64,000 bases of DNA from NCBI GenBank assembly GCA_052143895.1, contig JBKQRT010000001.1, forward strand, positions 1 through 64,000, in the 5' to 3' direction. The notes beneath the pieces are model-generated. The model did no database searches, was not told where the DNA came from, and was given only the letters and a program-made list of their open reading frames with translations. A program made the position numbers and the translations under genes. Positions 16,325 through 27,143 of the stretch are shown here, one piece after another. This stretch comes from Bog-756 sp052143895. GTDB lineage: Bacteria > Actinomycetota > Acidimicrobiia > Acidimicrobiales > RAAP-2. Position 1 is the stretch's first letter. Each line of letters begins with the position of its first letter.

Positions 16325-17673
16325 CGGTCGGCCCGTTCCCGTTCGGGGACCGGGGCCGCGGGCGATGCGCCCGGAGCGACGGCGGGCGATGCGCCGGACG
16401 CGACCAGGGCGATGTCGGTCCGCAGCTGCCGTCCCGGCCACGAGATGGCCGCGGCGCCGCGGTAGGCACGCTCCCGTGCTTCGGCGAGGGTCTCACCGAG
16501 CCCCGTCACCCCGAGGACCCGGCCTCCGGCGGTGACCACGGTGCCGGGCCGGCTGCCGGTGGCGGTCCCGGCGTGGAGCACGGAGACCCCGTCGATCCGC
16601 TCGGCATCGGCGAGTCCGGCGATGACGTCGCCGGTGCGCGGCGCCTCGGGGTAGCCCTCCGAGGCCAGCACCACGCACACCGCGGCCTGGTCGGTGAAGC
16701 GGGGCCGGGTGGTGAGGGCGCCGGCAGCCACCTCGGCCAGCAATCCGGTGAGGTCGCCACGCAGCCGGGGCAGGACCACCTGTGCCTCGGGGTCGCCGAA
16801 GCGCACGTTGAACTCGAGGACCTTGGCACCGTCGGGGGTGAGCATGAGACCGGCGTAGAGCACGCCGCGGTAGTCGATGCCGCGGGTCCGCAGGGCGGCC
16901 ACCAGTGGCGCCACGGCCTCGTCGACCAGGCGGTCGACCTGGTCCTCGTCGAGGAAGGGCACCGGCGAGTACGCCCCCATGCCCCCGGTGTTCGGTCCGT
17001 CGTCGCCATCGGCCAACCGCTTGAAGTCCTGGGCGGGTGCGAGCGGGGCCAGGCGCACGCCGTCGCACAGCACCAGCAGCGAGCACTCGGTGCCGACCAG
17101 CCCCTCCTCCACCACCACCCGGCGGCCGGCGTCGCCGAAGGCGTCGCCGGAGAGCTTGGCGTCGATGTCGGCGTCGGCCTCGGCCAGCGAGTCGGTGACC
17201 AGGACGCCCTTGCCGGCGGCCCGGCCGTCGGTCTTCACGACCCACGGTCCGGGCAGCGAGCGGAGGAACGCCTTGGCCGCGGTCGGATCGGCGAATGCCC
17301 CGAAGCGGGCGGTGGGGACGCCGGCCTCCGCCAGCACCTCCTTCATGAACGCCTTGGATCCCTCGAGCCGAGCACCGTCCGCCCCCGGTCCGAAGACCAG
17401 GCGGCCGGCGGCCCGCAGACGGTCGGCGAGGCCGTCGACCAACGGGGCCTCCGGTCCGATGACGAAGAGGTCGGCGTCGATCTCCTCCGCCCGTGTGGCC
17501 ACGCTGGTGATGGTGTGACCCTCGGCGGTGACCCCGGTGATGCCCGGGTTGCCCGGGGTCACGACGACCTCGGCCGTCCGACCCAGGACGACGGCGAGGG
17601 CGTGCTCCCGCCCGCCGGAACCGACGACGCACACGGTCCGCAGGTCCGGGCCCTCGGAGGAGGTCCCGCTCAT
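16321..17673 (-). CDS. purD: Phosphoribosylamine-glycine ligase (GAR synthetase)
   Basis: 450 residues, an ATP-grasp ligase adding glycine to phosphoribosylamine. Motifs are VVGSGGREHAL at the start, VTPGNPGI, GSKAFMKEVLAEAGVPTA, the ATP-grasp lid PWVVKTDGRAAGKGVLV and FNVRFGDPEAQVVLPRL. A Pro/Ala-rich tail of ~25 residues follows the conserved end and makes it slightly longer than usual. ATG 17673 overlaps the purA stop, and the TGA overlaps purB. Confidence 0.94.
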   Translation of the reverse strand: MSGTSSEGPDLRTVCVVGSGGREHALAVVLGRTAEVVVTPGNPGITGVTAEGHTITSVATRAEEIDADLFVIGPEAPLVDGLADRLRAAGRLVFGPGADGARLEGSKAFMKEVLAEAGVPTARFGAFADPTAAKAFLRSLPGPWVVKTDGRAAGKGVLVTDSLAEADADIDAKLSGDAFGDAGRRVVVEEGLVGTECSLLVLCDGVRLAPLAPAQDFKRLADGDDGPNTGGMGAYSPVPFLDEDQVDRLVDEAVAPLVAALRTRGIDYRGVLYAGLMLTPDGAKVLEFNVRFGDPEAQVVLPRLRGDLTGLLAEVAAGALTTRPRFTDQAAVCVVLASEGYPEAPRTGDVIAGLADAERIDGVSVLHAGTATGSRPGTVVTAGGRVLGVTGLGETLAEARERAYRGAAAISWPGRQLRTDIALVASGASPAVAPGASPAAPVPERERADR

Positions 17674-18950
17674 GCGGCGAAGCGTACGAACTGGTCGCGG
17701 CCGGGCCCCACCCCGACCAGCCGGACCGGCGTGCCGATCTGGTCGGCCAGGAAGTGCACGTAGTCGCGGGCCGCCTGGGGAAGGTCGCCGATCTCGGTCG
17801 CACCGGAGAGGTCCGTCTTCCACCCGGGCAGCTCCTCGTAGATCGGGGTGACCTGGTGAAAGATCGACTGGTGGTAGGGCGGGTGGGTGAAGCGCTGGCC
17901 GTCGGCCTCGTAGGCCACGCACACCTTGACCGTGTCGAAGGTGTCGAGCACGTCGAGCTTGGTCAGCGCCACCTCGGACAGCGAGTTGAGCCGCACCGCC
18001 TGACGCATCATGACCGCGTCGAACCACCCGGGCCGGCGGCGCCGGCCGGTGTTGACCCCGTACTCGTGGCCCCGGTCGACCAGTGTGTCGCCGATCTCGT
18101 CGGTGAGCTCGGTCGGGAACGGCCCGCTCCCCACCCGGGTCACGTACGCCTTGGCGATCCCGATGACCTCGTCGATGTAGCGCGGGCCGACGCCGGCCCC
18201 GGTGCAGGCCCCACCGGCCACCGGGTTGGACGACGTCACGAACGGATAGGTGCCGTGGTCGAGGTCGAGGAAGGTGGCCTGGGCCCCTTCGAGCAGCACA
18301 TGGGCACCGCGTTCGAGTGCGTCGTGGACCAGGCCCACCGTGTCGGCCACCATGGGAGCGACCCGGGGGGCGAGCTGGTCGAGGTAGGCGGCGCAGATCT
18401 CGTCGGCCGACAAGGGCAGGCGGTTGTACACCTTGGCCAGGACGGCATTCTTCTCCTTCAGCACCACGTCGAGCTTCTGCCGGAAGATCTTGGGGTCGAG
18501 GAGGTCCTGCACCCGGAGTCCGACCCGCGACGACTTGTCGGCGTAGGCCGGCCCGATCCCGCGCTTGGTGGTGCCCAACTTGTTCTTGCCGAGGTAGCGC
18601 TCGGCCAGCTGGTCGAGCTCGTGGTGGTACGGCATGATCAGATGGGCGTTGCCGCTGACCAACAGCCGCGAGGTGTCGATGCCCTTGCCCTCCAGCACGT
18701 CCACCTCGGCCAGGAGCACGGTGGGATCAACCACCACGCCGTTGCCGATGACCGGGGTGATGTGGTCGTACAGGATGCCGCTCGGCACCAGCTGCAGGGC
18801 GAAGGTCTCGCCGTCCACCACGATGGTGTGCCCGGCGTTGTGGCCGCCCTGGTAGCGGACCACCAGCTCCATCTCCTTGGCCAGGAGGTCGGTGAGCTTG
18901 CCCTTGCCCTCATCACCCCACTGGGTCCCGACCACGACGGTTGCCGGCAC
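17670..18950 (-). CDS. purA: Adenylosuccinate synthetase
   Basis: 426 residues, GTP-dependent first step from IMP to AMP. The P-loop-like start VVVGTQWGDEGKGKLTDLL and GGHNAGHTIVV are diagnostic; GPAYADKSSRVGLRV, TSSNPVAGGACTGAG and the GTP-site KLDVLD follow. The start is GTG 18950, with the ribosome site GGAGGAG six bases upstream (complement of 18957-18963). It is the first gene of a six-gene operon in which every junction is a 4- or 3-base overlap. Placing purA at the head of the IMP genes is less common than the purLF-type order. Confidence 0.95.
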   Translation of the reverse strand: MPATVVVGTQWGDEGKGKLTDLLAKEMELVVRYQGGHNAGHTIVVDGETFALQLVPSGILYDHITPVIGNGVVVDPTVLLAEVDVLEGKGIDTSRLLVSGNAHLIMPYHHELDQLAERYLGKNKLGTTKRGIGPAYADKSSRVGLRVQDLLDPKIFRQKLDVVLKEKNAVLAKVYNRLPLSADEICAAYLDQLAPRVAPMVADTVGLVHDALERGAHVLLEGAQATFLDLDHGTYPFVTSSNPVAGGACTGAGVGPRYIDEVIGIAKAYVTRVGSGPFPTELTDEIGDTLVDRGHEYGVNTGRRRRPGWFDAVMMRQAVRLNSLSEVALTKLDVLDTFDTVKVCVAYEADGQRFTHPPYHQSIFHQVTPIYEELPGWKTDLSGATEIGDLPQAARDYVHFLADQIGTPVRLVGVGPGRDQFVRFAA

Positions 18951-19396
18951 GCGTCACTCCTCCGTTGCGAAAAGCGGATTACGCACCAGTGTAGCCCGCA
19001 CCGTCCCTGGCCCGCCGTGCCTCGCCGCGGTGTCGACCGCCTGTTCACTCGGCGGTCGTGCGCTCGCGCCGCAGGATCTGGGCCAGCGCCTCGGGGACGA
19101 TGAGGAGGCCCATGGTGGCGAGGATCCCGAACAGCGCGGTGAGCGCGTAGAGCACGCCGGTCTGGTGGCTGCGGCCGCGCACCACCTCGGCGGCACCGGC
19201 CAGCCCGTCCCTGCGTGGATCGTGATCACGCGCCCTGGCTGCACGGCCACATGATTGTCCCGGCGCCGCACGACGTGCACTCCGGCTGTCGCGCCCGGCG
19301 GCGCCGCGGGATGGCCGGCGGACCCGGCGCCGCCCCCTACGGTCGCTGGCCGCGGCTCACCGCCCCATGGCGGTCAGCGCCCCCTCGCTGGTCCGG
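18951..19396. other. Upstream region of purA, with possible small ORF
   Basis: 446 bases before the SGNH hydrolase stop. On the minus strand a TACACT hexamer (complement near 18999) is a possible -10 for purA. Apart from the weak small ORF at 19045-19185 I find no gene. A start-less minus-strand frame around 19255-19340 has four cysteines but no initiation codon. Confidence 0.4.
19045..19185 (-). CDS. Possible 46-residue single-helix membrane peptide
   Basis: From tandem GTG codons (19185) the frame gives a short basic start (VRGRSHQTG), one hydrophobic helix of about 24 residues (VLYALTALFGILATMGLLIV) and a polar end, RRERTTAE. The pattern looks like a real single-pass peptide, and it lies 94 bases upstream of purA in the same direction. 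There is no strong ribosome site and no family I recognise. It may instead be the tail of an eroded gene, since the frame is open further upstream. Confidence 0.3.
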   Translation of the reverse strand: MVRGRSHQTGVLYALTALFGILATMGLLIVPEALAQILRRERTTAE

Positions 19397-20290
19397 TCAA
19401 AGCCCCTTCGAGGACAGGGCCGACTCGACGAAGGTGGCCAGTTCGGACTCGCCCGTCGGGTTCGGGTGGACGGAGATCCCGCCGCCGCTGGCGATGATCG
19501 GGTTCACCCACCGGACACTGGAGGACTTGCAGGCGTCGTGACCGATCGATCCGGTGAAGGTGTTGACGAAGGTGGCCCCGTTCGCCGCCGCCTCGGACTG
19601 GAGCATCGAGTTGAGGTCCTTCTCGATGCCGTTGAGGTAGGTGGTGTCGCCCGTGGTGAGGGGCATGGTCGGGTAGCAGTTCCCCTTCTGGGGCAGGATG
19701 TCCGGGTAGCCCACGACGAACACCTGGGCCTGCGGGGCGCTGGCGTGGATGCCCTGGAGGACGCCACCGATGGTGGAGGCGTCCCCGCTCACGTCGTCGG
19801 CGAAGGTGTTGCCGTAGAGGTCCTTGCAGGGCGAGCCGATGTTGAGGAAGTCGGCGATGTCGGCGACCCCGCAGTCGACCAGGGCACCGAGGAAGAGGTC
19901 GTTGTCGTTGCCGCCGATGCCGACGGTCACGATGTTGGTCGAGCCGGACAACGCGTCGAACTGGGGACCCACGCCCGGGTACTGCGACGTGGTCATGTCG
20001 CCCGATGTGGCCCCCGAGCAGCTGACGTCCTGGAGGTTCCATCCATTCGCCTGGGCGATGAGGTGCGGGTAGTTGAGGGTCGTCTGCAGGCAAAGCGGCG
20101 AGATCGTCGGTGAGAACGGGAGGATGCCCGCGCCGGCGGTGTAGGAGTCGCCCAGCGCGACATAGTAGCGCGACGAGGCCGATGCCGGGGCCGCCGAGGC
20201 GGCCACCACCGCCACCACCGCCACCGCCACCATGGCGGCGAGCGCCCGCCGGATCCCGCGCCTGCCGTCCCTGCCGATCCGTGGTGCCAT
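19397..20290 (-). CDS. Secreted SGNH/GDSL hydrolase (lipase/esterase)
   Basis: 297 residues. A Sec signal peptide (basic start, then a long Ala/Val core ending ASAAPASAS near residue 38) precedes an SGNH fold: catalytic Ser in YYVALGDSYTAGAG, oxyanion Gly in VSCSGATSGD, Asn in VGIGGNDND and catalytic His in SVHPNPTGE. Several paired cysteines suit an exported enzyme, as in Streptomyces scoe-type lipases. The substrate is probably a carboxylic ester; its chain length is unknown. ATG 20290 was chosen for the signal peptide; a GTG at 20395 would bury it. It lies 140 bases downstream of clpB on the same strand, probably as a separate unit. Confidence 0.88.
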   Translation of the reverse strand: MAPRIGRDGRRGIRRALAAMVAVAVVAVVAASAAPASASSRYYVALGDSYTAGAGILPFSPTISPLCLQTTLNYPHLIAQANGWNLQDVSCSGATSGDMTTSQYPGVGPQFDALSGSTNIVTVGIGGNDNDLFLGALVDCGVADIADFLNIGSPCKDLYGNTFADDVSGDASTIGGVLQGIHASAPQAQVFVVGYPDILPQKGNCYPTMPLTTGDTTYLNGIEKDLNSMLQSEAAANGATFVNTFTGSIGHDACKSSSVRWVNPIIASGGGISVHPNPTGESELATFVESALSSKGL

Positions 20291-20393
20291 CGATGGTTCC
20301 CCCGTTCCCGACCGGTCGTCACCGCCGCTCTGGCCAACCGACTGCGGAGCCCCCACCACTGCAGTCGTGACGCACCGGCTCGTGGATCTAACC

Positions 20394-20411
20394 ACTCCGA
20401 CCGTGCGGAGT
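20394..20411 (-). terminator. Weak hairpin after clpB
   Basis: Inverted repeat ACTCCG (20394-20399) and CGGAGT (20406-20411) with a 6-base loop, 20 bases past the clpB stop. Stem of six pairs only, no U-run. A modest candidate for the end of the chaperone operon. Confidence 0.35.
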
Positions 20412-20430
20412 CAACGATCGCGAGGGACGG

Positions 20431-22923
20431 TCACACCAGCGTGATCTCGCCGTCCTTCTCGTCGACGGTAACCGTCGACCCCTCCGGGTAGCGGCCCTCG
20501 AGGAGGGCGAGCGCCAGCGGGTCCTCGACCGCCCGCTGGATGACCCGGCGCAGGGGTCGGGCACCGAAGTCGGGGTCGAACCCGGTCCGGGCCAGCCACG
20601 CCTCGGCGGCCGGGGTGACGGCCAGGGACAGGCGCCGCTCAGCCAGTCGGCTGCGCAGACCGCCCAGCTGGATGGAGACGATCCGCTCGAGGTCGGCCTC
20701 GCTCAACGCGTGGAAGCGGACGATCTCGTCGATCCGGTTGACGAATTCGGGCTTGAAGTGCTCGATGGGCTCGCCCGGGATGTTGGACGTCATGATCAGC
20801 ACTGTGTTCGTGAAGTCGACCGTCCGCCCCTGGCCGTCGGTCAGGCGGCCGTCCTCGAGCAGCTGGAGCAGCGTGTTGAACACGTCGGGGTGTGCCTTCT
20901 CCAGCTCGTCGAGCAGCACCACAGCGTACGGTCGGCGTCGCACCGCCTCGGTCAACTGACCGCCCTCCTCGTAGCCGATGTACCCGGGAGGGGCACCGAC
21001 CAGCCGCGACACCGAGTGGCGCTCCATGTACTCGCTCATGTCGATGCGCACCATGGCCCGTGCGTCGTCGAACAGGAACTCGGCCAGGGCGCGGGCGAGC
21101 TCGGTCTTGCCGACGCCGGTCGGTCCCATGAAGAGGAAGGAGCCGATCGGCCGGTTCGGGTTGGACAGCCCGGCTCGGCTGCGTCGGATGGCGTTGGACA
21201 CGGCCGAGACCGCCTGGTCCTGGCCGACCACCCGGGCGTGGAGGGCGTCCTCCATCCGAATGAGCTTCTCGACCTCCCCCTCGAGCAGGCGGCTCACCGG
21301 CACCCCGGTGGATCGGCTGACCACGTCGGCCACGTCCTCGGCGTCGACCTCCTCCTTCAGGAAGCGCTGGCTCTTCTGGAGCCGGTCGAGGGCGGTGGTG
21401 GCCTCCTCGACCTGGCGCTCGAGTCCGGGGATGACCCCGTACGTGATCTCCGAGGCCTGGGCCAGGTTGCCGTCGCGGGTCAGCCGGTCGGCCTCCCCCC
21501 GTTGGCGCTCGAGCTCGCCTTTCAGCGACTGGATGGTGGCGATGGCCTCCTTCTCCGCCTGCCAGTGGGCCGTCATGGCCGACGCCTCCTCCTGCAGGTT
21601 GGCCATCTCCTCGTCCAGACGGGCCAGCCGTTCGGCCGAGGCGCTGTCGGTCTCCTTGGCCAGGGCCATGCGCTCGATCTCGAGCTGGCGCAGCCGGCGG
21701 GTGACCACGTCGAGCTCGGTCGGCATGGAGTCGATCTCGATGCGCAGGCGGCTGGCCGCCTCGTCCATGAGGTCGATGGCCTTGTCGGGAAGGAAGCGGC
21801 CGGTGATGTAGCGGTCGGAGAGGACGGCCGCAGCCACCAGCGCCGCGTCCTGGATGCGGACGCCGTGGTGAACCTCGTAGCGCTCCTTCAGTCCCCGCAG
21901 GATGGCGATGGTGTCCTCGACCGACGGCGGCGGCACGAACACCTGCTGGAACCGCCGCTCGAGGGCGGCGTCCTTCTCGATGTACTGCCGGTACTCATCC
22001 AGCGTGGTCGCACCGATCAGCCGCAGCTCGCCGCGGGCCAGCATGGGCTTGACCATGTTGCCGGCGTCCATCGCCCCCTCGGAGCCGCCGCCCGCGCCGA
22101 CCAGCGTGTGGAGCTCGTCGATGAAGGTGATGATCTCGCCTTCGGCGTCGGTGATCTCCTTCAGCACCGCCTTCAGGCGCTCCTCGAACTCCCCCCGGTA
22201 CTTGGCACCGGCCACCATCGACCCGAGGTCCAGACCGATGAGCCGCTTGCCCTTGAGCCCCTCGGGAACGTCGCCCTCGACGATGCGCTGGGCAAGCCCC
22301 TCGACGATGGCCGTCTTGCCGACGCCGGGCTCGCCGATGAGGACCGGGTTGTTCTTGGTGCGACGGGACAGCACCTGGATCACCCGGCGGACCTCCTCGT
22401 CGCGCCCGATGACCGGATCCATCTTCCCCTGGCGGGCCAGTGCGGTCAGGTCGCGCCCGTACTTCTCCAGGGCCTGGAAGGTCTCCTCGGGGTTCTGGGA
22501 GGTGACCCGGTGGCTGCCCCGCACGTCGCGCAGGGCGGTGAGCAGCTGATCGCGGTCCACGCCCATGCGATCGGCCATGGCCAGCAGCAGGTGCTCGACC
22601 GAGAGGTAGTCGTCACCCATGTCGGTGCGCTGGGCATCGGCCGCCGTCAGCACGTCCCGCAGGGCGCGGTTGATGCCCGGCTCCTGGCCGCCGTAGGCCT
22701 GGGGCAGGCGCCCGAGCTCGCCGGCCACCCGGTCACGCACCACCGCCGGCTCGACGCCGACCCGGGCGAGGACGGGACCGGCGATGCCGTCCGCCTGGTC
22801 GAGGGCGGCGGCCAGCACGTGCTCGGGGGTGACCTCGGCGTGGTGGGCGGTGCGCGCCCGCTCGACGGCGGAGCTGAACGCCTCCTGGGTCTTGAGTGTC
22901 CAGCGGTCTGGGTTGATGCTCAT
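20431..22923 (-). CDS. clpB: ATP-dependent disaggregase ClpB
   Basis: 830 residues, Hsp104/ClpB class. Order: N-terminal Clp repeat (to ~150), first AAA+ domain with GEPGVGKTAIVEGLA, the coiled-coil middle domain (about 400-520, rich in Glu/Arg), and second AAA+ domain with GPTGVGKTELARALAE and VVLLDELEKAHPDVFN. With DnaK/J/GrpE it rescues aggregated proteins. In the second domain the stretch between MTSNI and FKPEFVNRIDE is only nine residues, far shorter than in E. coli or Streptomyces ClpB. The ATG overlaps the hspR stop (ATGA), so it is the last gene of the HspR operon. Confidence 0.95.
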   Translation of the reverse strand: MSINPDRWTLKTQEAFSSAVERARTAHHAEVTPEHVLAAALDQADGIAGPVLARVGVEPAVVRDRVAGELGRLPQAYGGQEPGINRALRDVLTAADAQRTDMGDDYLSVEHLLLAMADRMGVDRDQLLTALRDVRGSHRVTSQNPEETFQALEKYGRDLTALARQGKMDPVIGRDEEVRRVIQVLSRRTKNNPVLIGEPGVGKTAIVEGLAQRIVEGDVPEGLKGKRLIGLDLGSMVAGAKYRGEFEERLKAVLKEITDAEGEIITFIDELHTLVGAGGGSEGAMDAGNMVKPMLARGELRLIGATTLDEYRQYIEKDAALERRFQQVFVPPPSVEDTIAILRGLKERYEVHHGVRIQDAALVAAAVLSDRYITGRFLPDKAIDLMDEAASRLRIEIDSMPTELDVVTRRLRQLEIERMALAKETDSASAERLARLDEEMANLQEEASAMTAHWQAEKEAIATIQSLKGELERQRGEADRLTRDGNLAQASEITYGVIPGLERQVEEATTALDRLQKSQRFLKEEVDAEDVADVVSRSTGVPVSRLLEGEVEKLIRMEDALHARVVGQDQAVSAVSNAIRRSRAGLSNPNRPIGSFLFMGPTGVGKTELARALAEFLFDDARAMVRIDMSEYMERHSVSRLVGAPPGYIGYEEGGQLTEAVRRRPYAVVLLDELEKAHPDVFNTLLQLLEDGRLTDGQGRTVDFTNTVLIMTSNIPGEPIEHFKPEFVNRIDEIVRFHALSEADLERIVSIQLGGLRSRLAERRLSLAVTPAAEAWLARTGFDPDFGARPLRRVIQRAVEDPLALALLEGRYPEGSTVTVDEKDGEITLV

Positions 22924-23327
22924 CGGGCACCTCCTGTGCCGTGCAGGAATCGTCGGGCTGGTCGGGTGGGGACCAGCGTCTGGGAGAGCGGCACCAGCTC
23001 GCGCCGGTACTGGCGGTGCGCCCGGGCCACCGCCTCGCGGGCCTCGGCCCGGGTGGCGGCCAGTTCCTGGCGGAGCCGGGCTACCTCGGCCTCGAGCTCC
23101 ATCACCCGCCGCACGCCCTCGAGGTTGAGGCCGGCGGTGGTCAGGCTCTGGATGTGGCGCAGCCGGTCGAGGTCGGCGTCGCTGAAGCGGCGGCTGCCGC
23201 CCTCGGTGCGGCTGGGGTCGAGCAGACCTTTGCGCTCGTAGACGCGGAGGGTCTGCGGGTGGACCCCGGTCAGCTCGGCGGCCACCGAGATCACGTAGAC
23301 GGCTCGGGTGCGGGGATCGTCGCTCAT
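22920..23327 (-). CDS. hspR: HspR, MerR-type heat shock repressor
   Basis: 135 residues. The MerR winged helix near the start reads YVISVAAELTGVHPQTLRVYERKGLL, then RRFSDADLDRLRHIQSL and LEGVRRVMELEAEV, leading into a coiled coil. HspR represses the dnaK operon by binding HAIR sites, in other actinobacteria with DnaK as corepressor. Such a site is present upstream of dnaK here. It lies one base after the dnaJ stop and overlaps clpB by four, so all five genes form one autoregulated operon. Confidence 0.93.
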   Translation of the reverse strand: MSDDPRTRAVYVISVAAELTGVHPQTLRVYERKGLLDPSRTEGGSRRFSDADLDRLRHIQSLTTAGLNLEGVRRVMELEAEVARLRQELAATRAEAREAVARAHRQYRRELVPLSQTLVPTRPARRFLHGTGGAR

Positions 23328-23328
23328 G

Positions 23329-24441
23329 TCACACTCCCAGTTCGTCGCGCGCCGGCGGCTCGATGACCGCGGCGAGTGCCTCGACCGCGGCGCGCTGCTT
23401 GTCAGACAACTTGGCGGGGACCTCCACCTCGACGGTCACCAGCAGGTCGCCGGTGCCCGACCGCTTGCCGGCCGGGACCCCGCGCCCCTTGACCCGGAAG
23501 GTCCGCCCCGAGGGGGTGCCGGCCGGCACCCGGCGGGTGACCGGCTCGCCGAGGGTGGGAACGGGGTGGGTGGTGCCCAGGGCGGCGTCGGAAAAGGAGA
23601 CCGGCGCGGTCAGGGTGAGGTTGCGGCCGCGTCGGCCGAACACGCCGTGACGGTCGACCCGCACCACGACGTAGAGGTCTCCGCTCGGAGCGTTGCCCCG
23701 CCCGGCCGCGCCGCGGCCCTTGACCCGGATCCGCTGCCCGTCCTCCACCCCGGCGGGGATGCGCACCTTGACCGAACGGTTGCGGTGCTCGACCCCCGAA
23801 CCCCCGCAGGTCGGGCACGGGGTAGTCACGATGGTCCCCCGCCCGCCGCACTGGGGGCAGATCTGGCTCAGCGAGAAGAGGCCCTGGTTGTCCTGGAGGG
23901 TGCCGGCGCCGTTGCACCGGGGGCAGGTGGTCGGGTGGGTGCCCGGGGCGGCGCCGCTCCCCCGGCAGGCGTGGCACCGGGCGTCGGTGGTCAAGTGGAC
24001 CGACGTGGTCACACCCTGGACGGCGTCCTCGAAGGAGAGGTGGAGCTCCGTCTCGACGTCCGCCCCGCGCTGGGGCCCGGTGGCGCCGCCCGTGCCCCGC
24101 CGGCCGCGCCCGAACAGGCCGCCGAACAGGTCGCCGAGGTCGCCCATGTCCTCCACCCGGTAGGTGCCGCCGGCCCCGCCGAAGCCGCCGGGGAAGCCAC
24201 CACCGGCCGCCGGGCCCATGGTGCGGACCTCGTCGTACTCCTTGCGGCGGTCGGCGTCACCGAGGACGTCGTAGGCCGCCGAGATCTCCTTGAACGTCTC
24301 CTCGCTCCCGGGGTTGGTGTCGGGATGGTGCTTCTTCGCCAGCTTGCGGTAGGCGCTGGTGATCTCCTTGGCCGTGGCCGTCGAGGACACGCCTAGCGTC
24401 TTGTAGTAGTCCTTCTCGAACCATTCGCGTTGCGGCGCCAC
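23329..24441 (-). CDS. dnaJ: Chaperone DnaJ (Hsp40)
   Basis: 370 residues with full type I layout: J domain (DYYKTLGVSSTATAKEIT and the HPD in KKHHPDTNPG), a Gly/Phe-poor but Gly-rich linker, four zinc-binding CxxCxGxG repeats (CHACRGSG, CPRCNGAG, CPQCGGRG, CPTCGGSG) and the C-terminal substrate domain. It stimulates DnaK ATPase and hands it clients. The start is GTG 24441. This DnaJ belongs to the HspR operon copy; a second dnaJ, common in actinobacteria, is not in the window. Confidence 0.95.
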   Translation of the reverse strand: MAPQREWFEKDYYKTLGVSSTATAKEITSAYRKLAKKHHPDTNPGSEETFKEISAAYDVLGDADRRKEYDEVRTMGPAAGGGFPGGFGGAGGTYRVEDMGDLGDLFGGLFGRGRRGTGGATGPQRGADVETELHLSFEDAVQGVTTSVHLTTDARCHACRGSGAAPGTHPTTCPRCNGAGTLQDNQGLFSLSQICPQCGGRGTIVTTPCPTCGGSGVEHRNRSVKVRIPAGVEDGQRIRVKGRGAAGRGNAPSGDLYVVVRVDRHGVFGRRGRNLTLTAPVSFSDAALGTTHPVPTLGEPVTRRVPAGTPSGRTFRVKGRGVPAGKRSGTGDLLVTVEVEVPAKLSDKQRAAVEALAAVIEPPARDELGV

Positions 24442-24494
24442 CTCGCTCTTCCCTCTTCCTTCCCGTTCGTTCCTCTAGCCCCGCACGATCACAG

Positions 24495-25190
24495 CTAGCC
24501 CCGCACCATCACCATGGCCGGCCGCACCACGGTCCCGCGCCAGCGGTACCCGGCCCGCATCACCTGGGCCACCACCGGCTCGCCGGAGGTAGGGTCGAGG
24601 CGGGCCGCGTCGGCTTGGGGCTCCTCCTCGGCCGGCACGTGCCCCACCGCCTCGTGGGCGTTGGGATCGAAGGGCTCGCCGACCGGGTCGATGCGCTCGA
24701 GCCCCTCCTTGGTCAGGACGTCGTGGAGCTGGCTCGACACGGCCACCAGGGCGCGCCCCTCCGAGGACTCGGCGTCGCCGAGGTGCTGCACGGCGAGATC
24801 GAGGGTGTCGAGCACCGGCAGGACCTTGTCCACCAGCGACACCGCTGCCCGGGCCACTTGGTCGGTCTGTTGCTTGGCCACCCGCTTCTTGTAGTTCTCG
24901 AATTCGGCCTGCAGTCGTCGCAACGAGTCGAGGTACTCGTCGCGCTGCGAGGTGACCGCGGCCAGCGACTCGTCGTCGCCCAGCTCGGGTGCGGTGCCGT
25001 CGATGATCTCGGTGGTCACGCCCCCTTCCACCTCGGCGTCGACGACATCCTCGCCCTCGAAGCCGGTCGGCGGGTAGTCGGAGCCCAGCTCCGCCCCCTC
25101 CGCACCGGCGGCGCGGTGGGGATCAGCGGCCCGCTCGGACCCCGATCCCCCTGGCACACCCATGCCGTCCGGCTCTGTGCTGCCGTTCAT
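24495..25190 (-). CDS. grpE: Nucleotide exchange factor GrpE
   Basis: 231 residues. An acidic, disordered N-terminal third is followed by the long dimer helix (RDEYLDSLRRLQAEFENYKKR) and the beta domain containing PVGEPFDPNAHEAVGHVP and GYRWRGTVVRPAMVMV, typical of GrpE. It releases ADP from DnaK. It starts six bases after the dnaK stop. Confidence 0.94.
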   Translation of the reverse strand: MNGSTEPDGMGVPGGSGSERAADPHRAAGAEGAELGSDYPPTGFEGEDVVDAEVEGGVTTEIIDGTAPELGDDESLAAVTSQRDEYLDSLRRLQAEFENYKKRVAKQQTDQVARAAVSLVDKVLPVLDTLDLAVQHLGDAESSEGRALVAVSSQLHDVLTKEGLERIDPVGEPFDPNAHEAVGHVPAEEEPQADAARLDPTSGEPVVAQVMRAGYRWRGTVVRPAMVMVRG

Positions 25191-25196
25191 CGACGA

Positions 25197-27029
<1,833 letters not shown>

Positions 27030-27143
27030 CGTTGCTGCCTCCTACTCGTGCCCGTGTCGGGCGCTCGCTCTCGACTCGAAGTGGTGCCGGCACCGGCTCG
27101 GTCGGCACTCGCTCTTGATCGTTTCGGTTTCCTTGCAACGTCC

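Noticed and set aside
19250..19345. Minus-strand frame with four cysteines (ECTSCGAG, then MWPCSQG) upstream of purA, looking like a tiny zinc-binding peptide.
   Set aside because: The frame opens after a TAG and holds no ATG, GTG or TTG before the cysteines; at about 30 codons it cannot be supported.
20710..23241. Plus-strand open frame of over 800 codons antisense to clpB and hspR.
   Set aside because: Composition (Leu/Gly/His/Arg-rich, no motif) is that of the complement of a GC-rich gene; clpB explains the region fully.
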